A stretch of 64,000 nucleotides of DNA, from NCBI GenBank assembly GCA_002325245.1, contig DCRR01000022.1, positions 26,278 to 90,277 on the forward strand. The letters run 5' to 3'. The stretch is from Microbacteriaceae bacterium UBA1487. GTDB lineage: Bacteria; Actinomycetota; Actinomycetes; Actinomycetales; Microbacteriaceae. The notes below the pieces were generated by a model. It was not told the origin of the DNA, made no database searches, and saw nothing but the letters and a program-made list of their open reading frames with translations. Positions 15,028 to 23,937 of the stretch are shown one piece after another. The position numbers were made by a program, and so were the translations under genes. Numbering within the stretch: position 1 is the stretch's first letter; the number at the start of each line of letters is the position of its first letter.

Positions 15028-16692
15028 ATGGCCTCCCTTTCCGAGATTCTCATCATCCGTGGGCTGATGCCGATCCAGAGCCTGGATCAGGTGACGGGCG
15101 ACCCCGCCCAGGACGACCAGCACGTCCGCGAGCTGATCGAGACCGGAGTCGTGACCGAGAGCCAGGTCGCCTCAGCGCGGGCTGCGCAGCTCGGACTCCC
15201 GTTCGTCGACCTGACCGAGTATCCGGTCGACCGAGCCGCCGTCGCACTCGTGCCGGGTCCGGTGCTGCGGCGCTACAACGTTCTGCCGATCGGGCGCGAC
15301 GGGGACCGCCTGCTGCTGGCGATGTCCGACCCGAGCAACGTGCTGGCGATCGACGATGTGCGCGCCGCTGTGCGCATGCAGGTGCGCCCGGTGATGGCCG
15401 AGCGCTCCGACCTGGCCGCCGCGCTCGACCGCTTCGTCCGCTCCGATGGCGAGCTCGACGAGCTCAGCACCGCCATCGTCGAGGAGTCGAGCAACTCGAC
15501 CGACGTCGCGGTCAACGAGCCCGCCGAAGACGACGCGCCGATCGTGCGGTTCGTCAACCTGCTGATCAGCCAGGCGATCCAGGACCACGCGTCCGACATC
15601 CACATCGAGCCCGCCGAGAACGACCTCAACGTGCGCTACCGCATCGATGGCGTGCTTCACGAGATGAACCGGGCGCCCAAGAACATCCAGAACGGCGTGA
15701 TCTCGCGACTGAAGATCATGTCGGACATCGACATCGCCGAACGCCGCAAGCCGCAGGATGGGCGGATGTCGGTCATGCATTCCGGGCGCCGCATCGACCT
15801 GCGCGTCGCGACCCTGCCGACGGTGTACGGCGAGAAGGTCGTCATGCGTATCCTCGACAACTCGTCGACGGGGCTCGGCATGGAGCAGCTGCGACTGCTG
15901 GGCCGGAACGCCGAGGTGTACCGGAAGTCGTACACCAAGCCCTACGGGATGATCCTGGTCACCGGTCCGACGGGGTCCGGAAAATCAACGACCCTGTACA
16001 CGACTCTCAACGCCGTCTCGCGACCCGAGATCAATGTGATCACGGTCGAAGACCCGGTGGAGTACCGGCTTGCCGGCATCAACCAGGTGCAGGTCAACCC
16101 GAAGGCCGGCCTCACCTTCGCCAGCGCACTGCGCTCGATCCTGCGATCGGACCCGGACGTGGTCCTGATCGGTGAGATCCGCGACCACGAGACGGCGCAG
16201 ATCGCGATCGAAGCCTCGCTCACCGGTCACCTGGTGCTGTCGACGCTTCACACGAACGACGCCCCGAGCGCCGTCACCCGACTCATCGAGATGGACATCG
16301 AGCCGTTTCTGGTCGGCTCCGCGCTCGACTGCATCGTCGCGCAGCGACTCGCTCGACGGCTCTGCGACCGCTGCAAGGAGCCGTACCAGCACGACGCCGC
16401 CGAACTCGAGCACATGCGCTTCGGATTCAACCCGATGCTCGGCGCGCCGACGGTGTACCGCGCGGTGGGGTGCCCCGCGTGCTCGAAGACGGGGTATCGC
16501 GGGCGCATCGGCCTGCACGAGGTCATGCCCGTGACCGAAGAGATCGAACGTCTCGCCGTGTCACGAGCCTCGGCGGCGGAGATCGCTCGGGTGGCCCAGC
16601 AGCAAGGCATGATCACGCTCCGCCAGGACGGCTGGGCCAAAGTGCAGCTCGGCCTGACTTCCATCGAAGAGATCCTGCGAGTCGTCGCCTGA
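15028..16692 (+). CDS. pilB: type IV pilus assembly ATPase PilB
   Basis: 554 residues. It powers pilin polymerisation at the inner membrane platform. The N-terminal MshEN/GspE-N domain (about 1-150) is followed by the secretion ATPase core: Walker A GPTGSGKST (K319), the Asp box, Walker B VVLIGEIRD (E383) and the His box (HLVLSTLHTN). A zinc-binding tetracysteine is typical of PilB/GspE: C446, C449, C482, C485. First gene of the pilus operon. Confidence 0.93.
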   Translation: MASLSEILIIRGLMPIQSLDQVTGDPAQDDQHVRELIETGVVTESQVASARAAQLGLPFVDLTEYPVDRAAVALVPGPVLRRYNVLPIGRDGDRLLLAMSDPSNVLAIDDVRAAVRMQVRPVMAERSDLAAALDRFVRSDGELDELSTAIVEESSNSTDVAVNEPAEDDAPIVRFVNLLISQAIQDHASDIHIEPAENDLNVRYRIDGVLHEMNRAPKNIQNGVISRLKIMSDIDIAERRKPQDGRMSVMHSGRRIDLRVATLPTVYGEKVVMRILDNSSTGLGMEQLRLLGRNAEVYRKSYTKPYGMILVTGPTGSGKSTTLYTTLNAVSRPEINVITVEDPVEYRLAGINQVQVNPKAGLTFASALRSILRSDPDVVLIGEIRDHETAQIAIEASLTGHLVLSTLHTNDAPSAVTRLIEMDIEPFLVGSALDCIVAQRLARRLCDRCKEPYQHDAAELEHMRFGFNPMLGAPTVYRAVGCPACSKTGYRGRIGLHEVMPVTEEIERLAVSRASAAEIARVAQQQGMITLRQDGWAKVQLGLTSIEEILRVVA

Positions 16693-16724
16693 GGCGACGG
16701 GCTCGTGCGCGAAAAGGAGGGGCT

Positions 16725-18431
16725 ATGGACAAGCCCATTTACGAGCTTCCGGTGACTGATGAAGGGCTGCCGCCGTTCGGCACGCCCGGGGCCGGCGGGG
16801 CGACGACGCCTCGACACGGTGCAGCGCCGGGCCAGATGTCGGGGCCGACGAGGGTCGACTACACGCAGCTCCCGCCCCCCGCGGATTCGCCTGCAGCGTC
16901 GTACCTGTCGGCCCCGGCGCCGACCGCAGCACCGTCCGAGGCGGTCAGCGCACCGCCCGCAGCCGCGCATCGCGGCAGCTCCGTGCCGCAACCGGGCACC
17001 GCGAGCGTCGGTGCGCCCACCGGGCCGATGGAGCCCGGTGCGACGGGATTCGCGCCGCCGCCCCCCGGGTTCACTCCCGCGCCGCAGAGCCCACCCGCGG
17101 CACCGCCGCACGGCGCCGCCCCCGGCTTCACACCGGCGCCGGACGCGATGCCGGGCTTCACGCCGGCGCCCGGTGCGACGTCCGGGCTCACTCCGGCCCC
17201 GAACGCGCCGGCTCTGCCGATCCCGGACTTCCAGGAGGCCCCGAGCCTCGTCGCCACGCTCCAGCCCGCCGCCCCGGCCTTCGTCGACGACGAGTTCACG
17301 GCGGCGGCGAGGCAGACCGTCGACGGCGACCTGATCTCGGCTCTGCAGCAGGTGCTCATGTTGGGAGCATCGGATCTCCATGTCTCCGCGGGCAGCCCGC
17401 CGATGCTGCGGATCGACGGCGCACTGCGCGCCATCGAGAACGCGGAGGCGTGGGACCGCGCGCGTGTCTCAGATGCGCTGCGGTCGCTGCTGACGGATGC
17501 GCAGTCCGAGCGATTCGAGCGCGCGCTCGAGCTCGACTTCGCCTTCACGCTGTCGGCGAATGCGCGCTTCCGCGTCAACTTCTACCAGCAGCGCGGCGCG
17601 ATCGGAGCCGCGTTCCGGCTCATTCCGACTGAGATCAAGCAACTGGGCCAGCTCGGCGTCCCCGAGAAGGTCGGCGACTTCGCGAAGCTGCCGCGCGGAC
17701 TGGTGCTCGTCACCGGGCCCACGGGATCCGGCAAGTCGACGACCCTCGCCGCGCTCATCGACCTCGTCAACCGCACGCGCACCGACCACATCGTGACGGT
17801 TGAGGACCCGATCGAGTTCCTGCACCGAAACCAGCGCTCGCTCGTGAACCAGCGCGAGGTCGGCCACGACACGCACGACTTCAACAGCGCACTCAAGCAT
17901 GTGCTGCGTCAGGACCCCGATGTGATCCTGATCGGCGAGCTGCGCGACCTGGAGACGATCTCCGTCGCGCTGACCGCGGCCGAGACCGGACACCTCGTCT
18001 TCGCAACACTGCACACGCAGGACGCTGCGCAGACGATCGACCGCGTGATCGACGTCTTCCCGCCGCATCAGCAGGCGCAGGTGCGAGCGCAACTCGCGAG
18101 CACGCTCCAGGGCGTCGTCTGTCAGACGCTCGTGAAGCGCGCCAGCGGCTCGGGGCGCGCGGTCGCGACCGAGCTGCTCGTCACCACCTCGGCGATCGCG
18201 AACCTGATTCGCGAGGGAAAGACCTACCAGGTGCGATCAGCGCTGCAGGCCGGTCGCGGGGTGGGCATGCACACGATGGACCAGCACCTGGCGGAGCTGG
18301 TCAACACCGGCCAGGTCGCCTTCGGCGCCGCGGTCGAGAAGGCGCACGATCTCGAGGACTTCACGCGGCTGGTCAACCGGTCCGGTGAGGCCGATGCCGG
18401 CGCCCCCATGTTCACGAGCCAGATGAAATGA
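16725..18431 (+). CDS. pilT: PilT-type retraction ATPase with Pro-rich N-terminal extension
   Basis: 568 residues, about 200 longer than usual PilT (~350). Residues 15-195 are low complexity, Pro/Ala-rich, with GFTPAP repeats (near 124, 136, 145, plus a GLTPAP copy). The ATPase core starts near 205: ASDLHVSAGSPPMLRIDG, Walker A GPTGSGKST (K337), Walker B VILIGELRDLET, His box HLVFATLHTQ, and the PilT C-terminal signature AIANLIREGKTYQ. It lacks the tetracysteine of PilB. PilT depolymerises pili for twitching or DNA uptake. The ATG is preceded by AAAAGGAGG. Confidence 0.92.
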   Translation: MDKPIYELPVTDEGLPPFGTPGAGGATTPRHGAAPGQMSGPTRVDYTQLPPPADSPAASYLSAPAPTAAPSEAVSAPPAAAHRGSSVPQPGTASVGAPTGPMEPGATGFAPPPPGFTPAPQSPPAAPPHGAAPGFTPAPDAMPGFTPAPGATSGLTPAPNAPALPIPDFQEAPSLVATLQPAAPAFVDDEFTAAARQTVDGDLISALQQVLMLGASDLHVSAGSPPMLRIDGALRAIENAEAWDRARVSDALRSLLTDAQSERFERALELDFAFTLSANARFRVNFYQQRGAIGAAFRLIPTEIKQLGQLGVPEKVGDFAKLPRGLVLVTGPTGSGKSTTLAALIDLVNRTRTDHIVTVEDPIEFLHRNQRSLVNQREVGHDTHDFNSALKHVLRQDPDVILIGELRDLETISVALTAAETGHLVFATLHTQDAAQTIDRVIDVFPPHQQAQVRAQLASTLQGVVCQTLVKRASGSGRAVATELLVTTSAIANLIREGKTYQVRSALQAGRGVGMHTMDQHLAELVNTGQVAFGAAVEKAHDLEDFTRLVNRSGEADAGAPMFTSQMK

Positions 18432-18444
18432 CGAGGGTTGTGAG

Positions 18445-19677
18445 ATGTCGAACACTCTGACGTACGCCTACAAGGGACGCGACGCCGCGGGCAAGCTCGT
18501 GAAGGGCCGCGTTGAGGCCCCGAGCGAAGCGGCGGTGGTCAACCGCTTGCGGACGATGTCGATCGCACCGATCGAGATCAACCAGTCCGCCGCAGCGACC
18601 GGGCTCCAGATGGAGCTGAGCTTCGGCACCAGCGATAAGAAGGTCAAGCTCAAGGACCTCGCGGTCATGTCGCGGCAGTTGGCCACGATGATCGCCGCCG
18701 GCCTCTCGCTGCTGAAGGCGCTGACGATTCTGTCGGAGCAGACCGAGAACAAGGCGCTGGCGCGCTCACTCGGCAATGTTCGACAGCTGGTCGAAACCGG
18801 AAGCTCCTTCTCCGATGCGCTCGCACGTCAGGGCCGCGTGTTCCCGCCGCTCATGATCCACCTCGTTCGCGCCGGGGAGACCGGCGGCTTCCTTGACCAG
18901 TCGCTCGAATCGACGGCGCACACGTTCGAGAAGGACGTGCAGCTGCGGCAGACGATCAAGTCGGCCATGACGTATCCGGTCGTCGTGCTCGTGATGGCAA
19001 TCGTGGCGGTCATCGGCATGCTGCTCTTCGTCGTCCCCGTGTTCAAGACGATGTTCGCCGACCTCGGCGGCGAGCTCCCGCTGCCCACACAGGTCCTCGT
19101 CGTGCTCTCGGAGAACATGTACTGGATCCTGCCGATCGTGCTGGCCGCTGGCGGCGCCGGCGCCTGGTGGTGGAACAAGCACAAGTACGACGACAAGGTG
19201 CGCTCGACGGTGGACCCGTGGCGACTCAAGATTCCGGTCTTCGGCGAGCTGTTCCGCAAGGTCGCCATCGCCCGTTTCGCTCGGAACTTCGCCACCATGA
19301 CACGCTCCGGAGTGCCGATCCTGCAGTCGCTCGCGATCGTCGGCGACACCTCGGGCAATTGGGTCATCGAGGACGCGCTGCGCAAGATCCAGGATTCGGT
19401 CCGCTCCGGCAAGTCGGTCTCCGGGCCGATGGCCGCGGAGCCGGTGTTCCCGCCCATGGTGGTGCAGATGGTCTCGGTCGGCGAGGACTCCGGCTCGATG
19501 GAGCAGATGCTCGGCAAGATCGCGGACTTCTATGAGGACGAGGTGCAGTCGATGACCGAGCAGCTGACGGCGCTGATCGAGCCGCTCATGATCGCGTTCA
19601 TCGGCGTCATCATCGGCGGCATCATTCTCGCGCTGTACATGCCGATGTTCGCGCTCTACGACCAGATCGGCGGTTAG
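18445..19677 (+). CDS. pilC: type IV pilus platform protein PilC
   Basis: 410 residues. Two T2SSF domains: the first around 70-195 (LAVMSRQLATMIAAGLSLLKAL), the second around 270-395 (ARFARNFATMTRSGVPILQSL). Membrane helices lie near 175-200, 215-235 and 375-400. Integral inner-membrane scaffold that links the PilB/PilT motors to the growing pilus. It starts 13 nt after pilT. Confidence 0.93.
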   Translation: MSNTLTYAYKGRDAAGKLVKGRVEAPSEAAVVNRLRTMSIAPIEINQSAAATGLQMELSFGTSDKKVKLKDLAVMSRQLATMIAAGLSLLKALTILSEQTENKALARSLGNVRQLVETGSSFSDALARQGRVFPPLMIHLVRAGETGGFLDQSLESTAHTFEKDVQLRQTIKSAMTYPVVVLVMAIVAVIGMLLFVVPVFKTMFADLGGELPLPTQVLVVLSENMYWILPIVLAAGGAGAWWWNKHKYDDKVRSTVDPWRLKIPVFGELFRKVAIARFARNFATMTRSGVPILQSLAIVGDTSGNWVIEDALRKIQDSVRSGKSVSGPMAAEPVFPPMVVQMVSVGEDSGSMEQMLGKIADFYEDEVQSMTEQLTALIEPLMIAFIGVIIGGIILALYMPMFALYDQIGG

Positions 19678-19828
19678 GCCCCTCCAACTGGGGGCGCCAA
19701 AGGCTGCTTCTCCCCCCGTTCGCGGGATTCCGGGATGGGGGCGCACAACTGAATATTGATGTGGGGGGTCAAGCACCATGGGGGGCCGCCCATCCAAATC
19801 TCGATAACTCGAACAGGATGGCAAAGAA

Positions 19829-20251
19829 ATGATGTCTGCAATTCACAAGTCGATCGCCGCGAAGCGCGACGCGATCAAGAACGACGAGCAGGGCTTCACG
19901 CTCATCGAGCTCCTCGTCGTCGTCCTCATCATCGGAATCCTGACCGCGATCGCGGTCCCGGTGTTCATCGGCCAGCAGGACCAGGCGAAGGACGCCGCGG
20001 CGAAGTCGGACCTCGGCGTCGCCAAGGTCGCTCTCGTCTCCTACTTCACGGCCAACCCGAGTGCTTCGACGCCGGATGCTGCCGCGCTCGCCAACTTCGG
20101 CTACGTGGCCTCGGACGGCGTCGGCACCATCGCGATCACCTCCGGCTCGACCTCGTCGGACTTCTGCATCTCGGCGACGTCGGCGACCACCACCACGTTC
20201 TACATCTCGGAGGACTCGGCGGTGTCCACCACCGCCTGCTCGGTCGGCTAA
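19829..20251 (+). CDS. pilA: major type IV pilin (prepilin)
   Basis: 140 residues. A 22-residue basic leader ends at G22, then F23 TLIELLVVVLIIGILTAIAV; cleavage by PilD is expected between G22 and F23, with the conserved Glu at mature position 5 (E27). The mature pilin is about 118 residues, with two cysteines in the C-terminal third that could form the D-region disulphide. Predicted major subunit because it is the shortest canonical pilin, has its own 151-nt upstream gap and is followed by a strong hairpin. Two consecutive ATG codons are possible starts. Confidence 0.92.
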   Translation: MMSAIHKSIAAKRDAIKNDEQGFTLIELLVVVLIIGILTAIAVPVFIGQQDQAKDAAAKSDLGVAKVALVSYFTANPSASTPDAAALANFGYVASDGVGTIAITSGSTSSDFCISATSATTTTFYISEDSAVSTTACSVG

Positions 20252-20263
20252 CGCGCGACCAGC

Positions 20264-20298
20264 CTGTGGGGCGCCGGAGTCACTCCGGCGCCCCACAG
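20264..20298 (+). terminator. strong hairpin after pilA, probable attenuator or mRNA 3'-end stabiliser
   Basis: Perfect 16-bp GC-rich stem (CTGTGGGGCGCCGGAG / CTCCGGCGCCCCACAG) with a 3-nt TCA loop, 12 nt after the pilA stop. No T-tract follows, so it may slow or partly stop transcription, or protect the pilA message from 3' decay. Either would make more PilA than minor pilins. Confidence 0.65.
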
Positions 20299-20334
20299 CA
20301 TCCGCATCACGATCCGAGAGGGGGGCTCGATCGC

Positions 20335-20766
20335 ATGGACACTTTGACTCGCACCGAGGTTCGCCTCGGACTTCGCAGCGCTGCGCACGATGACCGCGGC
20401 TTCGGCCTGATCGAGATTGTCGTCTCGATGTTCGTGCTGGCGGCGCTCTCGCTCGCCTTCATCCCCCTGCTCGTGCAGGGCCTCAAGCTTTCCGCCGAGA
20501 ACACCACGCTGGCGACCGCGAACCAGCTCGTGAACGAGCAGCTCGCCCTCGTGCAGGAGGCGGGGCCGTACTGCGATGCAGTCCAGGTGCTCGTCGGCGA
20601 ATCCGACACCGTCGATCCGCGCGGCGTGACCATCCGCATCACGACCGTGATCGAGTCCTGCCCGACGTCGGCCGCCGGCACCGTCAGGGCGAGCGTGACG
20701 GCGGAGCGCATGGACACTGGCGATACGATCGTGTCCGCCGCGACCCTGGTGTACGTGACGACATGA
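20335..20766 (+). CDS. minor pilin / pseudopilin (PilV-like)
   Basis: 143 residues. Prepilin signal RGFGLIEIVVSMFVLAALS with cleavage expected after G22 and Glu at mature position 5 (E27). The globular part has two cysteines that may pair. Minor pilins of this type prime pilus assembly or sit at the tip. GAGAGGGGG precedes the ATG. The next gene overlaps its stop by ATGA. Confidence 0.85.
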   Translation: MDTLTRTEVRLGLRSAAHDDRGFGLIEIVVSMFVLAALSLAFIPLLVQGLKLSAENTTLATANQLVNEQLALVQEAGPYCDAVQVLVGESDTVDPRGVTIRITTVIESCPTSAAGTVRASVTAERMDTGDTIVSAATLVYVTT

Positions 20767-21332
20767 TCCGACCTCGACTTCGCCGCGATGACGGCTTCAC
20801 GTTGACCGAAATGATCGCCGCCGCGGCCGTCTTCTCGCTGGTGTCTCTGGCGCTCGGGGGCGTGATGATCAGCGTTTCGAACGCCCAGACTCAGGTGACG
20901 ACGGCGACCTCGGCGGCGAACATGGCGCAAGCGACTGCCGACAGCATCGACTCCGGGATCCGCAATGCTGCGGCCCTCAATCTCACGGCATCCGGCAGCG
21001 ATCAGCTGCTCGTCGCGAAGGTCGCCGGTGCTGACGCCACGCTGACGTGGCACTGTCGCGCCTGGTATTACTCGGCCGCCGGCGCTGGGAAGCTGTGGAT
21101 GACGCAGACTGCCGATGGAACCAAGATCTCGGTTCCCAGCGCCGCGCAGCTCGCGACCTGGACGCTCCTGGTCGATGGCGTCACTCCGAGCTCGGGGAGC
21201 ACGGTGTTCACCCGATCCGGCTCCAGTGTCGAGGTCGGCTTTCTTGTTGCCGTGACAGGGACGAGTCCCGTTCAGATGGACTTCACGACGACATCGCTGC
21301 TGGGTGTATCGGAGGACGCATCATGCTACTGA
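20763..21332 (+). CDS. pseudopilin (PilW/GspJ-like)
   Basis: 189 residues. Prepilin signal DDGFTLTEMIAAAAVFSLVS with cleavage expected after G11 and Glu at mature position 5 (E16). A Ser/Thr/Ala-rich globular domain follows, with one Cys in the middle (HCRAWYY) and one at the penultimate position (SCY). Larger pseudopilins of this kind usually form the tip complex. Starts by ATGA overlap with the upstream minor pilin, and its 3' end overlaps the next gene by 10 nt. Confidence 0.85.
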   Translation: MIRPRLRRDDGFTLTEMIAAAAVFSLVSLALGGVMISVSNAQTQVTTATSAANMAQATADSIDSGIRNAAALNLTASGSDQLLVAKVAGADATLTWHCRAWYYSAAGAGKLWMTQTADGTKISVPSAAQLATWTLLVDGVTPSSGSTVFTRSGSSVEVGFLVAVTGTSPVQMDFTTTSLLGVSEDASCY

Positions 21333-23098
21333 CTCGGGTCTACTCTCGGTTGACCGCGTGGCGTGACGACGACCGCGGAGCCGCGATGGCGGCCGTGATG
21401 GCGCTTCTCGCCGTCTCGCTGCTGCTGTCGACCCTCGTCGCCAGCTCGGTCGTGACGGCGACGGGCGTCACCTCCAGCGCGCGCGCCAACGTTCAGTCGC
21501 AGGCTGCGGCCGAAGCAGGCGTCGCGGCCGCGCGGGCCGGTCTCGTCGCGGGCACCTGCGCAGCCTCGGGCAACCAGTACGCGAGCGCCTCCGGTGCCAC
21601 GCCGCGTTACCTGGCGACGATCTGGGTCCCGCTCGGCGCGGGATGGCAGCGCGGCTGCCCCGCCAACCTCACGACGCAGGTGCGAATCCTCTCGACGGGC
21701 TACGCCAGCGCGGCGGGCGTCGCCGGAAACTCTGCCCACGACACCAGCCACCTCGAGGTCGTCCTCTCGAGCGCGACGACACCGACGCAGATCAACGCCA
21801 CGGGGCCCGCCGTCTATGCCTTCAGCGCGACGGGCTTCTCCGGAGGCGGGTCGCTCGTGGGCGTCGAGGGCTCCAACCCCGCGATCCTGATCAAGACGGG
21901 CGATGTCGATTGCACGGGCGGCGCCGATGGCGACACCGACATCGTCGTCGCCAATGGCAACCTCAAGGTCGCGGGTGGGTGCCTCATCTCCGGCAACGCC
22001 TGGGCATCCGGCAGCATCAGCATGCCCGGCGGGCCCGACATCGGCGGCAACGCGGTTGCCAGCGCGATCTCCATCACCGGAGGCAGTGAGGTCGGCGGAA
22101 GTGTCTGGGTAACCAACGGCATCAGCATGTCGGGCGGTGCCTCGGTCGGTGGCAACGCGACGGCGGCGAGCATCGACTTCGCCAACGGCGGCACCGTGAA
22201 CGGGAACGTGCAGGTCACCGGCCTCGCGAACTTCAAGAACTCGGGAACCGTCGGCGGCAACATCACGGCGGGTACCCTGACCTTCAAGAGCGGCGGACTC
22301 GTCAAGGGTCACGCCTGGGTCTACGGGGCGACGACGCTCGACTGGGGTTCGAAGATCGAGAAGAATCTGCGCACCGCCACGATCTCCCAGCCCAACTACT
22401 CGAGCGGCTTGGTCGGGGGAACGACGACGGTTGCCTCGAGCACGGCGAACTCGAGCCCCTATGCCACCAACCCGTCGGCGCCCACGGCGCCTCTGGTGCC
22501 CGACTGGGTCGACTTCGACTACGACCCGAGCGAATGGGAGGGCTTCACCGTCAAGACGATCACGGGGACGACCTGCTCGTACGCGCAGGTCGTCAGCGCG
22601 ATCAGCAGCGCTGCGGGAAGCAAGGTCCTGATCAACGCACTCGGCTGTTCCCGGGGGATCTCCATCAGCGGAAGCGACGTCGTGACCCTCACCGCGGACA
22701 CCGCCATCTTCACGAACAAGCTCAGCCTGAGCGGTGGGGGCGGATTCACGGCGAGCAGCGCCAAGCGGCTGTGGCTGATCACGCCCGATGAGACCGACAA
22801 TGACCAGCCGACGTGCACCAGCGGAAACAACTCCTACAGCATCTCCGGCGGGTTCAGCTTCAGCACCAACCTCAGCGTCATGCTGTACACGCCGTGCGAT
22901 GTGTCCCTCGGCTCCAGCACGACGTTCCGCGGGCAGGTCTTCTCCGGCCAGGCGGGGATCGCCGGCGGGGCCACTCTCGGGTACGTCGCCGTCGGCCTTC
23001 CGGGCGTCGACCTCAGCACAGGTCAGGAGACGACCGTCTCGGCGAGCGAGATCGATCGCGCCGTCGTGTCGTCGCGAAACGTGAGCGTGGGCAATTGA
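21323..23098 (+). CDS. large PilX-like pilus-associated protein with a beta-solenoid domain
   Basis: 591 residues. The N-terminus DDDRGAAMAAVMALLAVSLLLSTLVAS resembles the PilX N-terminal membrane segment and lacks the canonical GF-TLxE site. Residues 225-347 form seven consecutive turns of alternating 18 and 17 residues, most closing with a Gly-rich step (IGG, VGG, VNG, VKG): a right-handed beta-solenoid like that of bactofilins. A second Ser/Gly-rich domain, about 450-590, has cysteines (GTTCSYAQVV, GCSRGI, TCTSG, TPCDV). Predicted pilus-tip or surface adhesin, or an assembly scaffold. Last of the pilin-like genes; pilD overlaps its stop. Confidence 0.8.
   Translation: MLLTRVYSRLTAWRDDDRGAAMAAVMALLAVSLLLSTLVASSVVTATGVTSSARANVQSQAAAEAGVAAARAGLVAGTCAASGNQYASASGATPRYLATIWVPLGAGWQRGCPANLTTQVRILSTGYASAAGVAGNSAHDTSHLEVVLSSATTPTQINATGPAVYAFSATGFSGGGSLVGVEGSNPAILIKTGDVDCTGGADGDTDIVVANGNLKVAGGCLISGNAWASGSISMPGGPDIGGNAVASAISITGGSEVGGSVWVTNGISMSGGASVGGNATAASIDFANGGTVNGNVQVTGLANFKNSGTVGGNITAGTLTFKSGGLVKGHAWVYGATTLDWGSKIEKNLRTATISQPNYSSGLVGGTTTVASSTANSSPYATNPSAPTAPLVPDWVDFDYDPSEWEGFTVKTITGTTCSYAQVVSAISSAAGSKVLINALGCSRGISISGSDVVTLTADTAIFTNKLSLSGGGGFTASSAKRLWLITPDETDNDQPTCTSGNNSYSISGGFSFSTNLSVMLYTPCDVSLGSSTTFRGQVFSGQAGIAGGATLGYVAVGLPGVDLSTGQETTVSASEIDRAVVSSRNVSVGN
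21995..22363 (+). repeat. seven 17/18-residue coding repeats (beta-solenoid turns)
   Basis: Turns of 18, 17, 18, 17, 18, 17 and 18 residues (residues 225-347 of the protein). Most begin with Asn followed by a small or hydrophobic residue and end Gly-Gly, Asn-Gly or Lys-Gly. Period about 52 nt. Repeat conservation is at the protein level; the DNA copies have diverged, which argues for an old, selected structure. Confidence 0.75.
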
Positions 23099-23916
23099 CC
23101 ATCGCTCTCGCAGTCGGGGCGTTCGGAGCGCTCATCGGATCGTTCCTCAACGTCGTCGTCCACCGGGTGCCGGCACGGCGTTCGGTGGTGTCGCCACCGA
23201 GCGCGTGCGGCGCGTGCGGTCACGCGATTCGGCCCTACGACAACATCCCGATCGTCTCCTGGCTGGTGCTGCGCGGCAGGTGCCGCGACTGCCGGGCGCC
23301 GATCTCTCCGCGCTACCCGCTGGTGGAGCTGGCCACCGCCCTCGTCTTCGCGATCGTCGCGTGGGTGTTCGCTCCGGCGATCATCGCGGCGACGACGCCG
23401 ACCGCGCTTGCCGCCGCGATCGTCCAGCTCGTGGCCTACCTCTACCTCGCGGCGATCAGCATTGCACTCGCGCTCATCGACCTCGACACCCGGCGACTGC
23501 CCAACGTGCTCGTGGTGCCGTCGTATGTCGTCGGCGGGGTGCTGCTCACGCTCGTCGCCGCGTTGACGGGGGAGTGGGTCGCGCTCGCGACGGCAGGGCT
23601 CGGTCTGGCCATCTGGGGCGGGCTCTATTTCGCGCTGGCCGTGATCTGGCCCGGGGGCATGGGGTTCGGCGACGTCAAGCTGGCGGGCGTGCTTGGGCTC
23701 TTCCTGGGCTTTCTCGGCTGGCCGACACTCGGAGTCGGCATGTTCGCGGGCTTTCTCGCGGGCGGTGTCTTCGGTGTCGCACTCATGCTTGCCGGGCGCG
23801 GACGCAAGGCTGCGATAGCGTTCGGGCCGTGGATGCTCCTCGGCGCATGGGTAGGAATCCTCGGGGGGCCTGCGATCTTCCGCGCCTACCTCGGGCTGTT
23901 GGGACTAGCGCTGTAG
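23095..23916 (+). CDS. pilD: prepilin peptidase / N-methyltransferase PilD
   Basis: 273 residues. Polytopic aspartic protease that removes prepilin leaders and methylates the new N-terminus. The zinc-type cytoplasmic domain has four cysteines, C38, C41, C63 and C66. The catalytic aspartates are in LIDLDTRRLPN (D129/D131) and the GFGD motif (D193, GMGFGDVKLAG). About seven hydrophobic helices. The start is TTG, sharing TTGA with the stop of the preceding gene; no other start fits the frame better. Confidence 0.93.
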   Translation: MTIALAVGAFGALIGSFLNVVVHRVPARRSVVSPPSACGACGHAIRPYDNIPIVSWLVLRGRCRDCRAPISPRYPLVELATALVFAIVAWVFAPAIIAATTPTALAAAIVQLVAYLYLAAISIALALIDLDTRRLPNVLVVPSYVVGGVLLTLVAALTGEWVALATAGLGLAIWGGLYFALAVIWPGGMGFGDVKLAGVLGLFLGFLGWPTLGVGMFAGFLAGGVFGVALMLAGRGRKAAIAFGPWMLLGAWVGILGGPAIFRAYLGLLGLAL

Positions 23917-23937
23917 CGCGGAATACGGGGGACGAAG

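Noticed and set aside
19678..19828. Promoter for pilA in the pilC-pilA gap
   Set aside because: AT-rich TGAATATTGATG is suggestive but no pair fits 16-18 nt spacing; reported only as a gap with nothing firm.
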